Assembly (NCBI GenBank): GCA_002420115.1
Contig: DIHK01000018.1
Coordinates: 148,117 to 212,116, forward strand
Origin: Nitrospira sp. UBA5698
GTDB taxonomy: Bacteria; Nitrospirota; Nitrospiria; Nitrospirales; Nitrospiraceae
Direction of reading: 5' to 3'
Length of the DNA: 64,000 nucleotides
Shown one piece after another: positions 54,546 to 64,000 of the stretch. Position 1 is the first letter of the stretch; the number at the start of each line of letters is the position of its first letter. Both the position numbers and the translations under genes were made by a program. Below the pieces are notes generated by a model, which did not search any database, had not been told where the DNA came from, and saw only the letters and a list, made by a program, of their open reading frames with translations.

Positions 54546-55004
54546 ATGAGCCGGAAGCGTGTGATTGTGACGTTGTGTAGTTTTATGGCCGTTGCCCTAT
54601 GGAGTACAGCAGGATGGTCCGGCCCCGAGTCCGACCCCCTGAAGCCGCGTGTTCCAGATGCTGAGCGTGGGGAAGCAAGAAAACTGAAGAGCCCGATCAC
54701 CGTAACCCCTGACGTGCTCGCCAAGGGCAAGGAACTCTATGAAGGCAAAGGCACCTGCGCAAATTGTCACGGTCAGAGTGGCGAGGGTGATGGTGCGGGA
54801 GGCATGCTGCTCACACCAGGTCCACGAAACCTTACGAATTGCAAATTTCACAAAAAGCGGAACGACGGGGAACTGTTCTGGGTCATCAAGAACGGAAGCC
54901 CTGGTACAGGCATGCCTGCCCTGCTCAAGGGTAACATCATCACCGAGGAAGAGGCCTGGACGATTATTGCGTACGAGCGAAGCTTCTGTAAGGATAAGGA
55001 ATAA
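54546..55004 (+). CDS. Exported class I cytochrome c, possible NirK donor
   Basis: ATG 54546 follows AAGGAGG; a longer frame to 54465 lacks a site. The 152-residue precursor has a signal peptide (about 1-24, ending STAGWSG), one haem site CANCHG near residue 76 and an axial Met in GTGMPAL. An extra Cys in LTNCKF and one near the end (RSFCKD) parallel those of the cytochrome at 19621-20082, as does the phrase ITEEEAWTIIAYE, so the two are paralogues. Lying in the nirK locus before a strong terminator, it is a plausible electron donor to NirK. Confidence 0.88.
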   Translation: MSRKRVIVTLCSFMAVALWSTAGWSGPESDPLKPRVPDAERGEARKLKSPITVTPDVLAKGKELYEGKGTCANCHGQSGEGDGAGGMLLTPGPRNLTNCKFHKKRNDGELFWVIKNGSPGTGMPALLKGNIITEEEAWTIIAYERSFCKDKE

Positions 55005-55020
55005 CGGCTGAATGGATTGT

Positions 55021-55053
55021 GAGCTGTCGGTCGACCGAGTCGACCGACAGCTC
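55021..55053 (+). terminator. Rho-independent terminator after cytochrome c
   Basis: GAGCTGTCGGTCGAC and GTCGACCGACAGCTC form a perfect 15-bp stem with a 3-nt loop, followed by CTGTTTTTCC. It closes the nirK-haemoglobin-cytochrome segment. Confidence 0.93.
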
Positions 55054-55251
55054 CTGTTTTTCCTCGCCTCAACGCATTCCCCCATCCCCTCAGAATCCTA
55101 CCACTACCCTCTACACAGCACGTAATCCCGCATGACACCTACTCCGTTGATGTCCATTGAAATCCGCTTCGTGCTTTCCCCTTTTTTTCTGCCTAGCAAG
55201 GGGTGTAGGCTATACTAAGTGTTGATGGTTCCAGAGGAGGCGCGCACTCCG

Positions 55252-56586
55252 ATGAACCTTCAGAGAGCACTTCTCATCTCGAAGGATCCCCAACTCAGCC
55301 GGCTTGTCGAAGCGGCCCTCCCACAGTTCAGCGTTCAATCAGCATCAACCATCACAGAGGGGCTCTCATGCTGGTCTGAAACTTCTCCTCTATTGGTAAT
55401 CAGCGAAGGAACTCCCCCTACTCTCAAGCTGCTCTTCGACTATGCCAGACAGCTCCCTTCTGCTCCCCCTATACTGGTGATTGGAGACCACCATTCCATT
55501 AAAGACGCCGTCGACATCATGCGAGCCGGTGCAGCGGATTACCTGACAAAACCCGTTTCCCCGGCTGATCTACAGACTGCAATCAGCGGTATCATCCGAC
55601 AGTCTTCTCCCGTGACTTCTACGGCACCACAAGATCCCTTCGCCGCTATTGTCAGCATCTCACCGCAGATGAACTTGATGAAGCATCTGGCCCGAGAAGT
55701 GGCTGTGACCGATGCAACCGTCCTCATCACAGGAGAAAGTGGAACTGGAAAGGAATTATTTGCAGAAGCCATCCATAGCTCAAGCCTCAGAGCCCGTGGC
55801 CCGCTGGTAGCCTTGAATTGCGCCGGAATTCCTGAACAGCTTTTGGAAGCGGAGTTGTTCGGCTATGAGCCAGGTGCATTTACTGACGCGAAGCGTGCCA
55901 AACCTGGGCGATTCCAATTGGCAGAGGGCGGCACGCTCTTCCTCGATGAGATCGGAGAAATGAGTCCGACCGCTCAAGCCAAGCTACTCCGTGTGCTGGA
56001 ACATCGCACTGTGGATCCACTCGGCGACACCCAAAGTCACAAGATCAACATCCGAATTCTCGTAGCGACCAACGAAGACCTGCTCGCCCAGATTAAGTCG
56101 GGTCGTTTCCGCCTCGATCTCTATTATCGATTGAACGTGTATCAACTCCGTATCCCACCGCTCCGCGAACGGTCTGAAGATATTGAACCGATTCTCATGA
56201 TCTTCTTAGAGCGAGCCAAAAATGAACGCGGGTGCCGGGTGAAGGCCATCGCTCCAGACGCGCTGACGATCCTCAGAAACCACAATTGGCCTGGTAATGT
56301 CCGAGAACTGCACAATGTCGTTGAGTGGCTCACCATCACTTGCAAAGAAGAGGTGATCCAACCGTATCATCTCCCATCGTCTGTGATCACTCACCCGACG
56401 GCCGATTATGGTCCCGAACCCAAGTCATCGCTATTGGCCTTTGGACTGTCGTTTCAGGAGATGGAAAAGCGGTTGCTTGAAGAAGCGCTACAAAAAGCCT
56501 CGGGCAATGTCTCAGAAGCCAGTCGGCTCCTCAAGATGACCCGCAATACGCTCCGTTACAGGATGGCGAAACATCACCTCCAATAA
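55252..56586 (+). CDS. Sigma-54 activator with a pseudo-receiver domain
   Basis: The 444-residue protein (ATG 55252; GAGGAGG lies about 11 nt upstream) has an NtrC layout. The receiver-like part (1-115) lacks the phosphorylatable Asp: the site reads LLVISEGTP where LLDxxMP is expected, and the usual Thr is Gly (VIGDHH), though Lys in DYLTKP remains. The AAA+ domain (about 135-370) has GESGTGKE, GAFTDA (a variant of the sigma-54 contact loop GAFTGA), GGTLFLDEIGEM and the R-finger region. A Fis-type helix-turn-helix ends it (GNVSEASRLLKMTRNTLRYRM). No kinase gene is near. It probably acts on local sigma-54 promoters without phosphorylation. Confidence 0.9.
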   Translation: MNLQRALLISKDPQLSRLVEAALPQFSVQSASTITEGLSCWSETSPLLVISEGTPPTLKLLFDYARQLPSAPPILVIGDHHSIKDAVDIMRAGAADYLTKPVSPADLQTAISGIIRQSSPVTSTAPQDPFAAIVSISPQMNLMKHLAREVAVTDATVLITGESGTGKELFAEAIHSSSLRARGPLVALNCAGIPEQLLEAELFGYEPGAFTDAKRAKPGRFQLAEGGTLFLDEIGEMSPTAQAKLLRVLEHRTVDPLGDTQSHKINIRILVATNEDLLAQIKSGRFRLDLYYRLNVYQLRIPPLRERSEDIEPILMIFLERAKNERGCRVKAIAPDALTILRNHNWPGNVRELHNVVEWLTITCKEEVIQPYHLPSSVITHPTADYGPEPKSSLLAFGLSFQEMEKRLLEEALQKASGNVSEASRLLKMTRNTLRYRMAKHHLQ

Positions 56587-56603
56587 CCAGCTACCGTCCC
56601 CGC

Positions 56604-56771
56604 CTAACAGAGGCCCACGCTTCCCGTAAGGCCATCTTTCAATGCGGAGAACTTTTGCAACAGGTCCGTATACAGAAGCTTGAGAAGATCGTTCTCATGC
56701 TCTAATTCTCTCAGCCGTCTCGCATCGGAAGAGTTCATGACCTGTGCTTCAATCAATTGTGACTTACGCAT
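56604..56771 (-). pseudogene. IS3-type OrfA relic with internal deletion
   Basis: The 55-codon frame has a good ribosome site (GGGAGG) and ATG at 56771. It begins MRKSQLIEAQ, like the first residues of IS3-family OrfA, then jumps to SSDARRLRELEHENDLLKLLYTDLL, the leucine-zipper region that ends OrfA. About 30-40 residues of helix-turn-helix are missing between them. No OrfB or terminal inverted repeats are visible. It may be a dead transposase fragment or a co-opted coiled-coil peptide. Confidence 0.6.
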
Positions 56772-57076
56772 AGGAAACCTCCCTGTAAGAGATAGGTCAT
56801 GCCTACAGGAGGCTATCAAGCAATCTCGATACCAGAGACTTTGATCGACGACGCCATGCTCAAAACCGTGGAAGGACTGCTATTACCGCACTTCCTCACA
56901 TACGTAGGCGTGTTGGACCGTGGTTAGCAGAAACAGATGCAGGATCTATTCAGATACAATGGTGGGGCGGAAAAGATACGCTCGTGAGAATATGATGTCA
57001 TCCCGACGACTGTGACGAGTCAAACTCATCAATACAGAGAGAGGGCCCTTTCACCGACAGAAAGCATGTTGGAGGT
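56772..57076. other. Intergenic region between the OrfA relic and mutS2
   Basis: No gene is supported. The first 130 bp may be further degraded insertion sequence, since it borders the OrfA relic, but no frame of useful length remains. No terminator for mutS2 is obvious. Confidence 0.35.
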
Positions 57077-59494
57077 TCATCTCAGCTTCGCCACTGTCAC
57101 GCCATCGCCCCCTTCGGCTCGATCACCGGGACGAAACCCCGTCACATAGGGTGATGATTTCAAATACTCTCGGAGGGCGGACTTCAGCCGGCCGGTGCCA
57201 TGGCCATGAATGATACGAAGAAACGGCGCACCATCAAGTGTCGCTCGATCCAACGCCGCCACGACCTGATCCAGGGCTTCATCCACGGCTTGACCTCGCA
57301 CATCCACAACGGTCTGCTCCTCCAACCCGAGTCCGGTAGTTGTTGTATTCCGGTGAAGAGACGATGCTGCGGCAGTCGGTTGAGGCAGCCCCGCGTGTGG
57401 TTCACTGGCGAACCCGACGAGATTCGAAACGGTGGCGACGATCTCCCCTTCTCCGACTTTGACACGGACGCGTTTCTTCCCTTGTGGAATTTCAAGCAAG
57501 ATTCCGGTCATGCCCAAGCCCGTAATTTCCACCGTATCGCCGACGGCAAGCCGTTCGATCGGGATCGGCTCACTCGGCGGTGCAAGCTCCTGCCTGGTCT
57601 TCGTCTCTAACTCGCAGAGCCGCTCTTTCGTCTCCTTTACCTTAATGAGCTTCTGTTCGCGTTTCAGGGAGTCGACCGTCGCTTGCACTTCGGCCCGAGC
57701 CCGTTGAAACTGCTCGCCGAGTTTTTTCTTGAGCCCCCGTCGAGCTTCCTGCTCGGCAGCTTCCAGTTGCATCCGAATCGCCTGAGCATCGCGAGCCGCT
57801 TGTTCGGCTTCTTGCCTGGCTCGCTGGGTCTGTTCCCGATCCTCGACAAGCTGGCGCTGCTTGCGCTGCAAGTCAGCCATCAGTTCATCAAGCCGTTGGT
57901 TCTGGCGATGTAGGCGTTTTCTCGCCTCATTCACGAGGCACTCATCCATGCCCAGGCGCACGGCAATCTCCAAGGCAGACGAACCACCTGGAATGCCCAT
58001 GAACAGTCGGTAGGTCGGCGCCAGCTGTTCGACGTCGAATTCAACACTGGCATTCCCGAATCCAGCAGTCGTTTGTGCGAGCTCTTTGAGAGCCCCGTAA
58101 TGCGTGGTGACCACGACTTTCATATTGAGTTCCGCCAAGCGACAGAGCAGCGCCTCTGCTAATGCAGCCCCTTCTTGGGGATCCGTTGATGTCACTGGCT
58201 CATCGAGCAATACCAACGAGCGCGGTGCAGCAGGAGGCTCAGTCGTCGAACAGGCAGCACGCTCAGAAAGGAGCCGAATCATCTGAGTCATATGCGCCGA
58301 AAAACTGGAAAGATCCCGACTTAAGTCCTGGGCATCTCCAATATCGGCATAGAGATCGGTAAAGAGGCTCATCTCCGACTCTGGCGCACAGGGAAGATGC
58401 AACCCGGCGCGAACCATGAGGGCAAAGAGCCCGACGATCTTGAGCGTCACCGTCTTCCCACCCGTATTCGGTCCCGAGATGACCAGCACCCGAACCGTTT
58501 CATCCAACTCAATATCGTTGGCGACGACCTGATCCTTTGTGAGCAGCAAGAGCGGATGCCGGGCCTGCTTGAGAATGACACGGCCCGACTCATTCAAGCT
58601 CACTGGGTGACATTTCAGCCGACGACTCATCTCGGCCCTGGCCTTAATGACATCACATTGAGCCAGCACCTCGATCCCCTGATTGATCATATCCACGTTA
58701 GAGGCGACGACAACGCTCAGCTCCCGTAAGATCCGCTGCACCTCCCGCTCGATCTCCAAATCCGCTACCTTGATCGAATTGTTCAATTCGACCAACTCTC
58801 GTGGCTCCAGAAAAACAGTTGCTCCGCTCGCGGACACATCATGAACGATCCCTGGAATTCGCCCTCTCATATCCGCCTTGACCGGTACGACATAGCGTCC
58901 TTCCCGCTGAGCAAAATACGACTCTTGTAACACCTCTTCATATCGCCGCGACTGGAGAATCCGATCGAGATGGCCACGCATCTCCTGCTTCAATCCCTGC
59001 GCGTGATGCGTCAGACGCCGCAACTCCGGAGAGGCCGTCTCTTTCATGGCTCCATCCGGCTGGATAGCTGCCTCAATTACACGCAAGACTCCTTGCAGAG
59101 CCTTCGTGGCACGAAGCGGCTCCAAGACCTGTGCCAGCCGTTGAGTCTCGCCTTTGTGAGATTCTGCGTAGCGTTCCAGCTCAGCGATCATGGCCAGCAC
59201 GATGGCACAGTCCCGCAACTCACCGGCCTCCAGCACGCCACCTTTGGATGCCCGATTGACTGGCTCACGAATATCGGGAAAGCCTAACGCCGGGACCGGA
59301 TTGCTCCCTTCGAGCCACGCCACCATTTCACTGGTCTCTTCTTGGCGGTGATGAGCATCCGTCAGTTCGCTGGCCAATGAGAGTGATTGGCATCGAGCGC
59401 GCCCGATCGCCGACTGCGCCTGGAGGGAGAGAAACTCGAGCACACGTGGCCACTCCAACGCCTGCGTGGCTTGATCGAATAATGTTTGGCTCAT
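57077..59494 (-). CDS. mutS2: MutS2 family ATPase/endonuclease
   Basis: MutS2 acts on branched DNA or on collided ribosomes; which applies here is not known. I start at ATG 59494 (MSQTLFDQATQALEW); a longer frame to 59593 adds unrelated residues. The 805 residues comprise the MutS core and clamp, the ABC ATPase with Walker A SGPNTGGKTVTLK and signature DLSSFSAHM, a long coiled coil (about 520-640, rich in Gln/Glu/Arg), a KOW-like segment (LAVGDTVEITGLGMTGILLE) and a C-terminal Smr nuclease domain (VDVRGQAVDEAL; HGHGTG). It is a single gene facing away from gap. Confidence 0.95.
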   Translation of the reverse strand: MSQTLFDQATQALEWPRVLEFLSLQAQSAIGRARCQSLSLASELTDAHHRQEETSEMVAWLEGSNPVPALGFPDIREPVNRASKGGVLEAGELRDCAIVLAMIAELERYAESHKGETQRLAQVLEPLRATKALQGVLRVIEAAIQPDGAMKETASPELRRLTHHAQGLKQEMRGHLDRILQSRRYEEVLQESYFAQREGRYVVPVKADMRGRIPGIVHDVSASGATVFLEPRELVELNNSIKVADLEIEREVQRILRELSVVVASNVDMINQGIEVLAQCDVIKARAEMSRRLKCHPVSLNESGRVILKQARHPLLLLTKDQVVANDIELDETVRVLVISGPNTGGKTVTLKIVGLFALMVRAGLHLPCAPESEMSLFTDLYADIGDAQDLSRDLSSFSAHMTQMIRLLSERAACSTTEPPAAPRSLVLLDEPVTSTDPQEGAALAEALLCRLAELNMKVVVTTHYGALKELAQTTAGFGNASVEFDVEQLAPTYRLFMGIPGGSSALEIAVRLGMDECLVNEARKRLHRQNQRLDELMADLQRKQRQLVEDREQTQRARQEAEQAARDAQAIRMQLEAAEQEARRGLKKKLGEQFQRARAEVQATVDSLKREQKLIKVKETKERLCELETKTRQELAPPSEPIPIERLAVGDTVEITGLGMTGILLEIPQGKKRVRVKVGEGEIVATVSNLVGFASEPHAGLPQPTAAASSLHRNTTTTGLGLEEQTVVDVRGQAVDEALDQVVAALDRATLDGAPFLRIIHGHGTGRLKSALREYLKSSPYVTGFRPGDRAEGGDGVTVAKLR

Positions 59495-59639
59495 CAGTCT
59501 GACACCCTCACAGTTCGAGAGACCTGAGAACTCTAGCCTTCCTGAAGAACTGGAAGCAACTCCTGGAGCTGCAAAAGGCTCCGAAGCCCGCATATTGTTA
59601 CATCATTTTTGCACGACACACCCCATCCTTCCATCTTGA

Positions 59640-60743
<1,104 letters not shown>

Positions 60744-60834
60744 CTGACTGCCTCCGGGATGGTCGAGCCGGCTCCATCGCTCATCTCGTCCCGATTGTTT
60801 GACTATTGAGTGAACCTATACCAAGGAGCTTTCC

Positions 60835-62034
60835 GTGAACTTGCACAAAAAGACGATCGATGATGTGCAACTTCGTGGCAAACGGGTCATTATTCGAGCG
60901 GATTTCAACGTCCCCCTAGACGAGTCGTTGCAGATTACCGACGACACCCGCATTCGTTCGACGTTGCCCACGATCAATCGCGTCGTTGATGAGGGCGCCA
61001 AAGTCATTCTCTGTTCACACCTCGGCAGACCGAAGGGAACGTTCGAACCGAAATACAGCCTCGCCCCTGTCGCCAAACGGTTGGGGCGATTGCTCGGGAA
61101 AGAAGTCCTCTTCGCTCCGGATTGCATAGGACCGGCCGTCGAGAAGCTGGTCGCCAAGATGAAGGACGGGGATGTGCTCTTACTCGAAAATCTCCGGTTT
61201 CATACCGGCGAAGAGAAAAACGACGATGGCTTCGCAAAGGCCCTGGCCTCGCTGGGAGACGTGTTTATCAACGACGCCTTTGGAGCCGCGCACCGCGCCC
61301 ATGCCTCAACGGTCGGTATTACAAAATACATTAAAGATGCCGCGGCAGGAGCGCTGCTCAAGAAGGAGATCGAGTACCTTGAGGGAGCCGTCGCCAATCC
61401 CGTACGACCGTTTGCCGCTATTCTCGGTGGAGCCAAAGTGTCCGGGAAAATCGGAGTCATTGAGAATCTCGGCAAGAAAGTCGACAAGGTCATCATCGGT
61501 GGCGGCATGGCGTTTACCTTCTTGAAGGCCAAAGGCATGGAGATCGGTAACTCGCTCTGCGAAATGGACATGCTGGATTTTGCGCGAGGCATCGAAGACC
61601 ATGCCCTCTCGCGTGGGGTCAAGTTTTATCTCCCCGTCGACTGTGTAGTCGCGGCCAGCCGAGAGGTCGGTGCAGAAACCAAGATTGTCCCCGTCCAGGA
61701 GATTCCGAAAGGGTGGTATGCCCTCGATATCGGCCCGGCCTCCGTCAAACTCTTCAATGAGGCGGTCCAGAACGCCAAGACAATTCTATGGAACGGACCA
61801 ATGGGTGTCTTTGAAATCGACGCCTATGCGAGGGGGACCTTAGCCATGGCCCACGCCATCGCCGATGCGTACGCCCTGACGATCGTCGGTGGCGGTGAAA
61901 CAGCCCTCGCTGTTCATCGAGCCGGCGTGTCAGAGAATATGTCATTTATCTCGACCGGTGGTGGCGCAGCGCTGGAACTGCTTGAAGGCAAAACATTACC
62001 AGGCCTTGCGGCATTGCCTGATCGTCAGAACTGA
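60835..62034 (+). CDS. pgk: Phosphoglycerate kinase
   Basis: It transfers phosphate between 1,3-bisphosphoglycerate and ADP. The GTG start is supported by AAGGAG 7 nt upstream and the N-terminus NLHKKTIDDVQLRGKRVIIRADFNVPLD. The 399-residue length is typical. Substrate and nucleotide motifs are SHLGRPKG, LLLENLRFHTGEEKND, GGAKVSGKIGVIENL, WNGPMGVFE and GGGETALAVHRAG. Second gene of the glycolytic run. Confidence 0.97.
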   Translation: MNLHKKTIDDVQLRGKRVIIRADFNVPLDESLQITDDTRIRSTLPTINRVVDEGAKVILCSHLGRPKGTFEPKYSLAPVAKRLGRLLGKEVLFAPDCIGPAVEKLVAKMKDGDVLLLENLRFHTGEEKNDDGFAKALASLGDVFINDAFGAAHRAHASTVGITKYIKDAAAGALLKKEIEYLEGAVANPVRPFAAILGGAKVSGKIGVIENLGKKVDKVIIGGGMAFTFLKAKGMEIGNSLCEMDMLDFARGIEDHALSRGVKFYLPVDCVVAASREVGAETKIVPVQEIPKGWYALDIGPASVKLFNEAVQNAKTILWNGPMGVFEIDAYARGTLAMAHAIADAYALTIVGGGETALAVHRAGVSENMSFISTGGGAALELLEGKTLPGLAALPDRQN

Positions 62035-62073
62035 CGACGGGTTCTCAGGACAATCTCACTCTCAGGACATTCT

Positions 62074-62856
62074 GTGCGTACACGGCTCATTGTTGGCAAT
62101 TGGAAGATGAACAAGACCGCATCCGAAGCGGCCACGTTTGTCGATGAACTAAGGCAGCACCTTTCGAAGGTTCCCTCAGATGTAGAACTGGTTGTTGCTC
62201 CTCCGTTTACGGCATTGGAATCGGTCGGGAGGGTCTTAGGCTCAGAATCTTTCATCCAGCTCGGGGCGCAAAATCTGTTTTGGGAACCAAAAGGAGCCTA
62301 CACCGGAGAGATCTCCGCCCCCATGTTGAAGGACCTCGGTTGTCGCCACGTGATTCTTGGCCATTCTGAACGGCGCACGCTCTTTGGTGAACGGGGTGAC
62401 GGGATTCGCAAAAAACTTCAGGCAGCCTTTGCACATGGGATCCGCCCGATCCTCTGCATCGGTGAGTCACTCGAGCAGCGAGAAGCCGGCTCAACCGACG
62501 ACGTGCTCGCTCAGCAGCTCCACGAGAGCTTGGCTGGATTTTCCACCGAGACCCTGGAAAGTCTCACGGTCGCTTATGAACCGATATGGGCGATCGGTAC
62601 CGGCCGATCGGCAACCACTGAGCAAGCCGTTGCAGCGCATCAGACAATCCGAGCTGTTCTTTCCGCCACCGCCTCTCCCGTCATCGCTGAACGGACGAGG
62701 ATTCTGTATGGTGGCAGCGTGACCACACAGAATATCGCCTCACTCTTGTCGTCGGAGCAGGTGGATGGCGCACTGATCGGAGGCGCTTGTCTAGAGGTGA
62801 GCTCCTTTGCTACAATCATCAGTCTTGCTTCTACTACTCGATCAATCGGAGTCTGA
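62074..62856 (+). CDS. tpiA: Triosephosphate isomerase
   Basis: It interconverts dihydroxyacetone phosphate and glyceraldehyde 3-phosphate. It starts with GTG after AGGA; the 260 residues show VGNWKMNKT (catalytic Lys), ILGHSERR (catalytic His), YEPIWAIGTG (catalytic Glu) and YGGSVTTQNI with the phosphate-gripping end GGACLE. The length is slightly above the usual 250. It lies 39 bp after pgk and 6 bp before secG. Confidence 0.97.
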   Translation: MRTRLIVGNWKMNKTASEAATFVDELRQHLSKVPSDVELVVAPPFTALESVGRVLGSESFIQLGAQNLFWEPKGAYTGEISAPMLKDLGCRHVILGHSERRTLFGERGDGIRKKLQAAFAHGIRPILCIGESLEQREAGSTDDVLAQQLHESLAGFSTETLESLTVAYEPIWAIGTGRSATTEQAVAAHQTIRAVLSATASPVIAERTRILYGGSVTTQNIASLLSSEQVDGALIGGACLEVSSFATIISLASTTRSIGV

Positions 62857-62862
62857 ACGTTC

Positions 62863-63222
62863 ATGTTATACACGCTAATCGTGGTCGTCCACGTGTTCAT
62901 CTGTTTTCTTATGATCGGAGCGATTCTCCTCCAGTCTGGGAAAGGGGCGGAGATCGGGGCCGCCTTTGGTGGGTCCAGCCAGACGGTGTTCGGAAGCCGT
63001 GGGCCGGCTAACTTTCTGAGTAAGCTGACCGTGTTCGTTGCTGCCATTTTTATGGTGACGTCACTCAGCCTGGCCATTTTGGCAAAACAACGAAATGTCT
63101 CCTCGACAGTCATTGATCTTGACCACAAGAGCGAGCCGACAACTGCTCCGGCCGCACCACCTGCGCAGCCATCTGGTGAGTCCCACTCTTCCCCAGCTGA
63201 TTCTCCATCAACTGGCCACTAA
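62863..63222 (+). CDS. secG: Protein-export membrane protein SecG
   Basis: It is the small third subunit of the SecYEG translocon. The 119 residues have two membrane helices (about 2-22 and 52-72) joined by the family loop LLQSGKGAEIGAAFGGSSQTVFGSRG. A polar Pro/Ala/Ser-rich tail of about 35 residues extends the protein beyond the usual 75-110. It follows tpiA by 6 nt, a common gene order in bacteria. Confidence 0.94.
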   Translation: MLYTLIVVVHVFICFLMIGAILLQSGKGAEIGAAFGGSSQTVFGSRGPANFLSKLTVFVAAIFMVTSLSLAILAKQRNVSSTVIDLDHKSEPTTAPAAPPAQPSGESHSSPADSPSTGH

Positions 63223-63268
63223 TCAATCACAGAAACGACTTTAGTCATCGGACGAACTTATAGTTACC

Positions 63269-63292
63269 GGTGAGGAGCGAACGCTCCTCACC
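63269..63292. terminator. Hairpin between secG and ilvE
   Basis: GGTGAGGAGC and GCTCCTCACC pair perfectly around a 4-nt loop, between the converging stops of secG and ilvE. No T tract lies on either side, so its strength as a terminator is uncertain. Confidence 0.5.
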
Positions 63293-63322
63293 CGCAGCTA
63301 TGGCTACAAGCCGCGACGATGT

Positions 63323-64000
63323 CTAGATCTTAGTTAGCCAGGATTGGTGCGAGGAGTCCTCACCACGCACGATCGAGAAGAAGGTGTCTTGGAGCGTGCG
63401 CGTAATCGGCCCGGGTGTCCCGGTACCAATACGGCGATTGTCAATCTCCCTGACCGGAGTCAGTTCAGCCGCCGTCCCTGTCACAAACACTTCATCGGCA
63501 ATATACATTTCATCACGCGTAAACCGTTCTTCGATGACTGTGATGTTCCGCTCTTGCGCCAATTGGATGACGGAATTTCTCGTGATTCCTTCCAGCACTG
63601 AGGTCAACGGCGTCGTCTTGAGAACACCGCGGCGGATGATGAACACATTCTCCCCAGTTCCTTCGGCGACATAGCCCTCCGGATCGAGAAGAATCGCCTC
63701 GTCGTATCCATCAGCCTTCGCTTGCCGTTTCGCAAGAATAGAGTTCACGTAATAGCCGGAGATCTTCCCTCTGGTCATGGACACATTCACATGGTGTCGC
63801 GTAAAAGAAGACACGCAAGCGCGCATCCCATTGGCAAGGGCCTCATCTCCCAAATAGGCCCCCCACTTCCACGCAGCGATGGCCACCCGAATCGGGTTGT
63901 CCCCCGGATGCACCCCCATCGCCCCATACCCGATGAAAACTAAGGGGCGGATGTAACAGGCATCCAGTCGATTCACACGAACCGTTTCCACGATGGCCTC
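63323..64000 (-). CDS. ilvE: Branched-chain amino acid aminotransferase, 5' end outside the window
   Basis: It carries out the last step in Leu, Ile and Val synthesis with pyridoxal phosphate. About 225 C-terminal residues are present of the usual 300; the frame stays open to the window edge, so the internal GTG at 63991 is not the start. Marks are the RPLVFIGYGAMGVHP region, SGYYVNSILAKRQA (containing the Schiff-base Lys), EAILLDPEGYVAEGTGENVFII and FVTGTAAELTPV. It converges on secG. Confidence 0.95.
   Translation of the reverse strand, partial: EAIVETVRVNRLDACYIRPLVFIGYGAMGVHPGDNPIRVAIAAWKWGAYLGDEALANGMRACVSSFTRHHVNVSMTRGKISGYYVNSILAKRQAKADGYDEAILLDPEGYVAEGTGENVFIIRRGVLKTTPLTSVLEGITRNSVIQLAQERNITVIEERFTRDEMYIADEVFVTGTAAELTPVREIDNRRIGTGTPGPITRTLQDTFFSIVRGEDSSHQSWLTKI

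Overview
The window looks like a chromosomal segment of a Nitrospirota bacterium, most likely the genus Nitrospira. That is inferred from gene content and style: a copper nitrite reductase predicted to be a lipoprotein, small exported c-type cytochromes, a pyruvate phosphate dikinase beside glyQS and riboflavin genes, and many short intergenic palindromes. No rRNA, tRNA, CRISPR array, complete insertion sequence or prophage was found. Both ends are cut inside genes (acs at the left, ilvE at the right).

Layout. 0-2.4 kb (+): end of acetyl-CoA synthetase, a small membrane protein, a start-less Phd/YefM antitoxin relic and an unlisted 57-residue zinc-ribbon gene. 2.7-14.9 kb (-): one tightly packed run read from right to left: glyQ, glyS, a membrane protein, ppdK, ribD, a secreted esterase-like protein, an exported unknown, an MFS transporter, a 38-residue membrane peptide, ribE and a membrane protein. 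Many junctions are 4-bp or 1-bp overlaps. 15.1-23.4 kb (mostly +): an Rrf2 regulator with a TauE/SafE transporter, an FN3 lipoprotein, a short animal-like transketolase, a cytochrome c, a cupin, a coiled-coil protein, an HDOD protein and a soluble transhydrogenase. 23.7-33.8 kb (-): a PilZ protein with a REC-PAS-GGDEF-EAL regulator, RtcB with archease, an M24 peptidase and a 1132-residue AsmA-like protein. 34.0-37.4 kb (+): phosphoglucomutase, an RHH/PIN toxin-antitoxin pair, a decayed second copy of the phosphoglucomutase tail and a methyltransferase. 37.4-41.6 kb (-): lipA, two unknowns, a Rieske ferredoxin, Mrp and a fatty-acid desaturase. 41.8-51.4 kb: putA, an exported unknown, SDR-bioD, thiE, a START-like protein, an orphan DGQHR protein, a small secreted Cys-rich protein and queG.

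51.5-56.6 kb is the most distinctive part: a Crp/Fnr regulator, a 563-bp control region, nirK, an exported truncated haemoglobin, a cytochrome c and a sigma-54 activator. The control region holds a perfect 39-bp palindrome, a sigma-54-like -24/-12 element and an FNR-type box placed about -42 from an extended -10. The activator's receiver domain lacks its phosphorylatable Asp. I propose this as a locally encoded, dually controlled nitrite/NO module.

56.6-64 kb: an IS3 OrfA relic, mutS2, the glycolytic run gap-pgk-tpiA-secG, and ilvE. Three copies of a roughly 120-bp intergenic repeat with covarying end stems (26.6, 30.3 and 44.8 kb) and a tandem 7-mer inside lipA are further structural observations.
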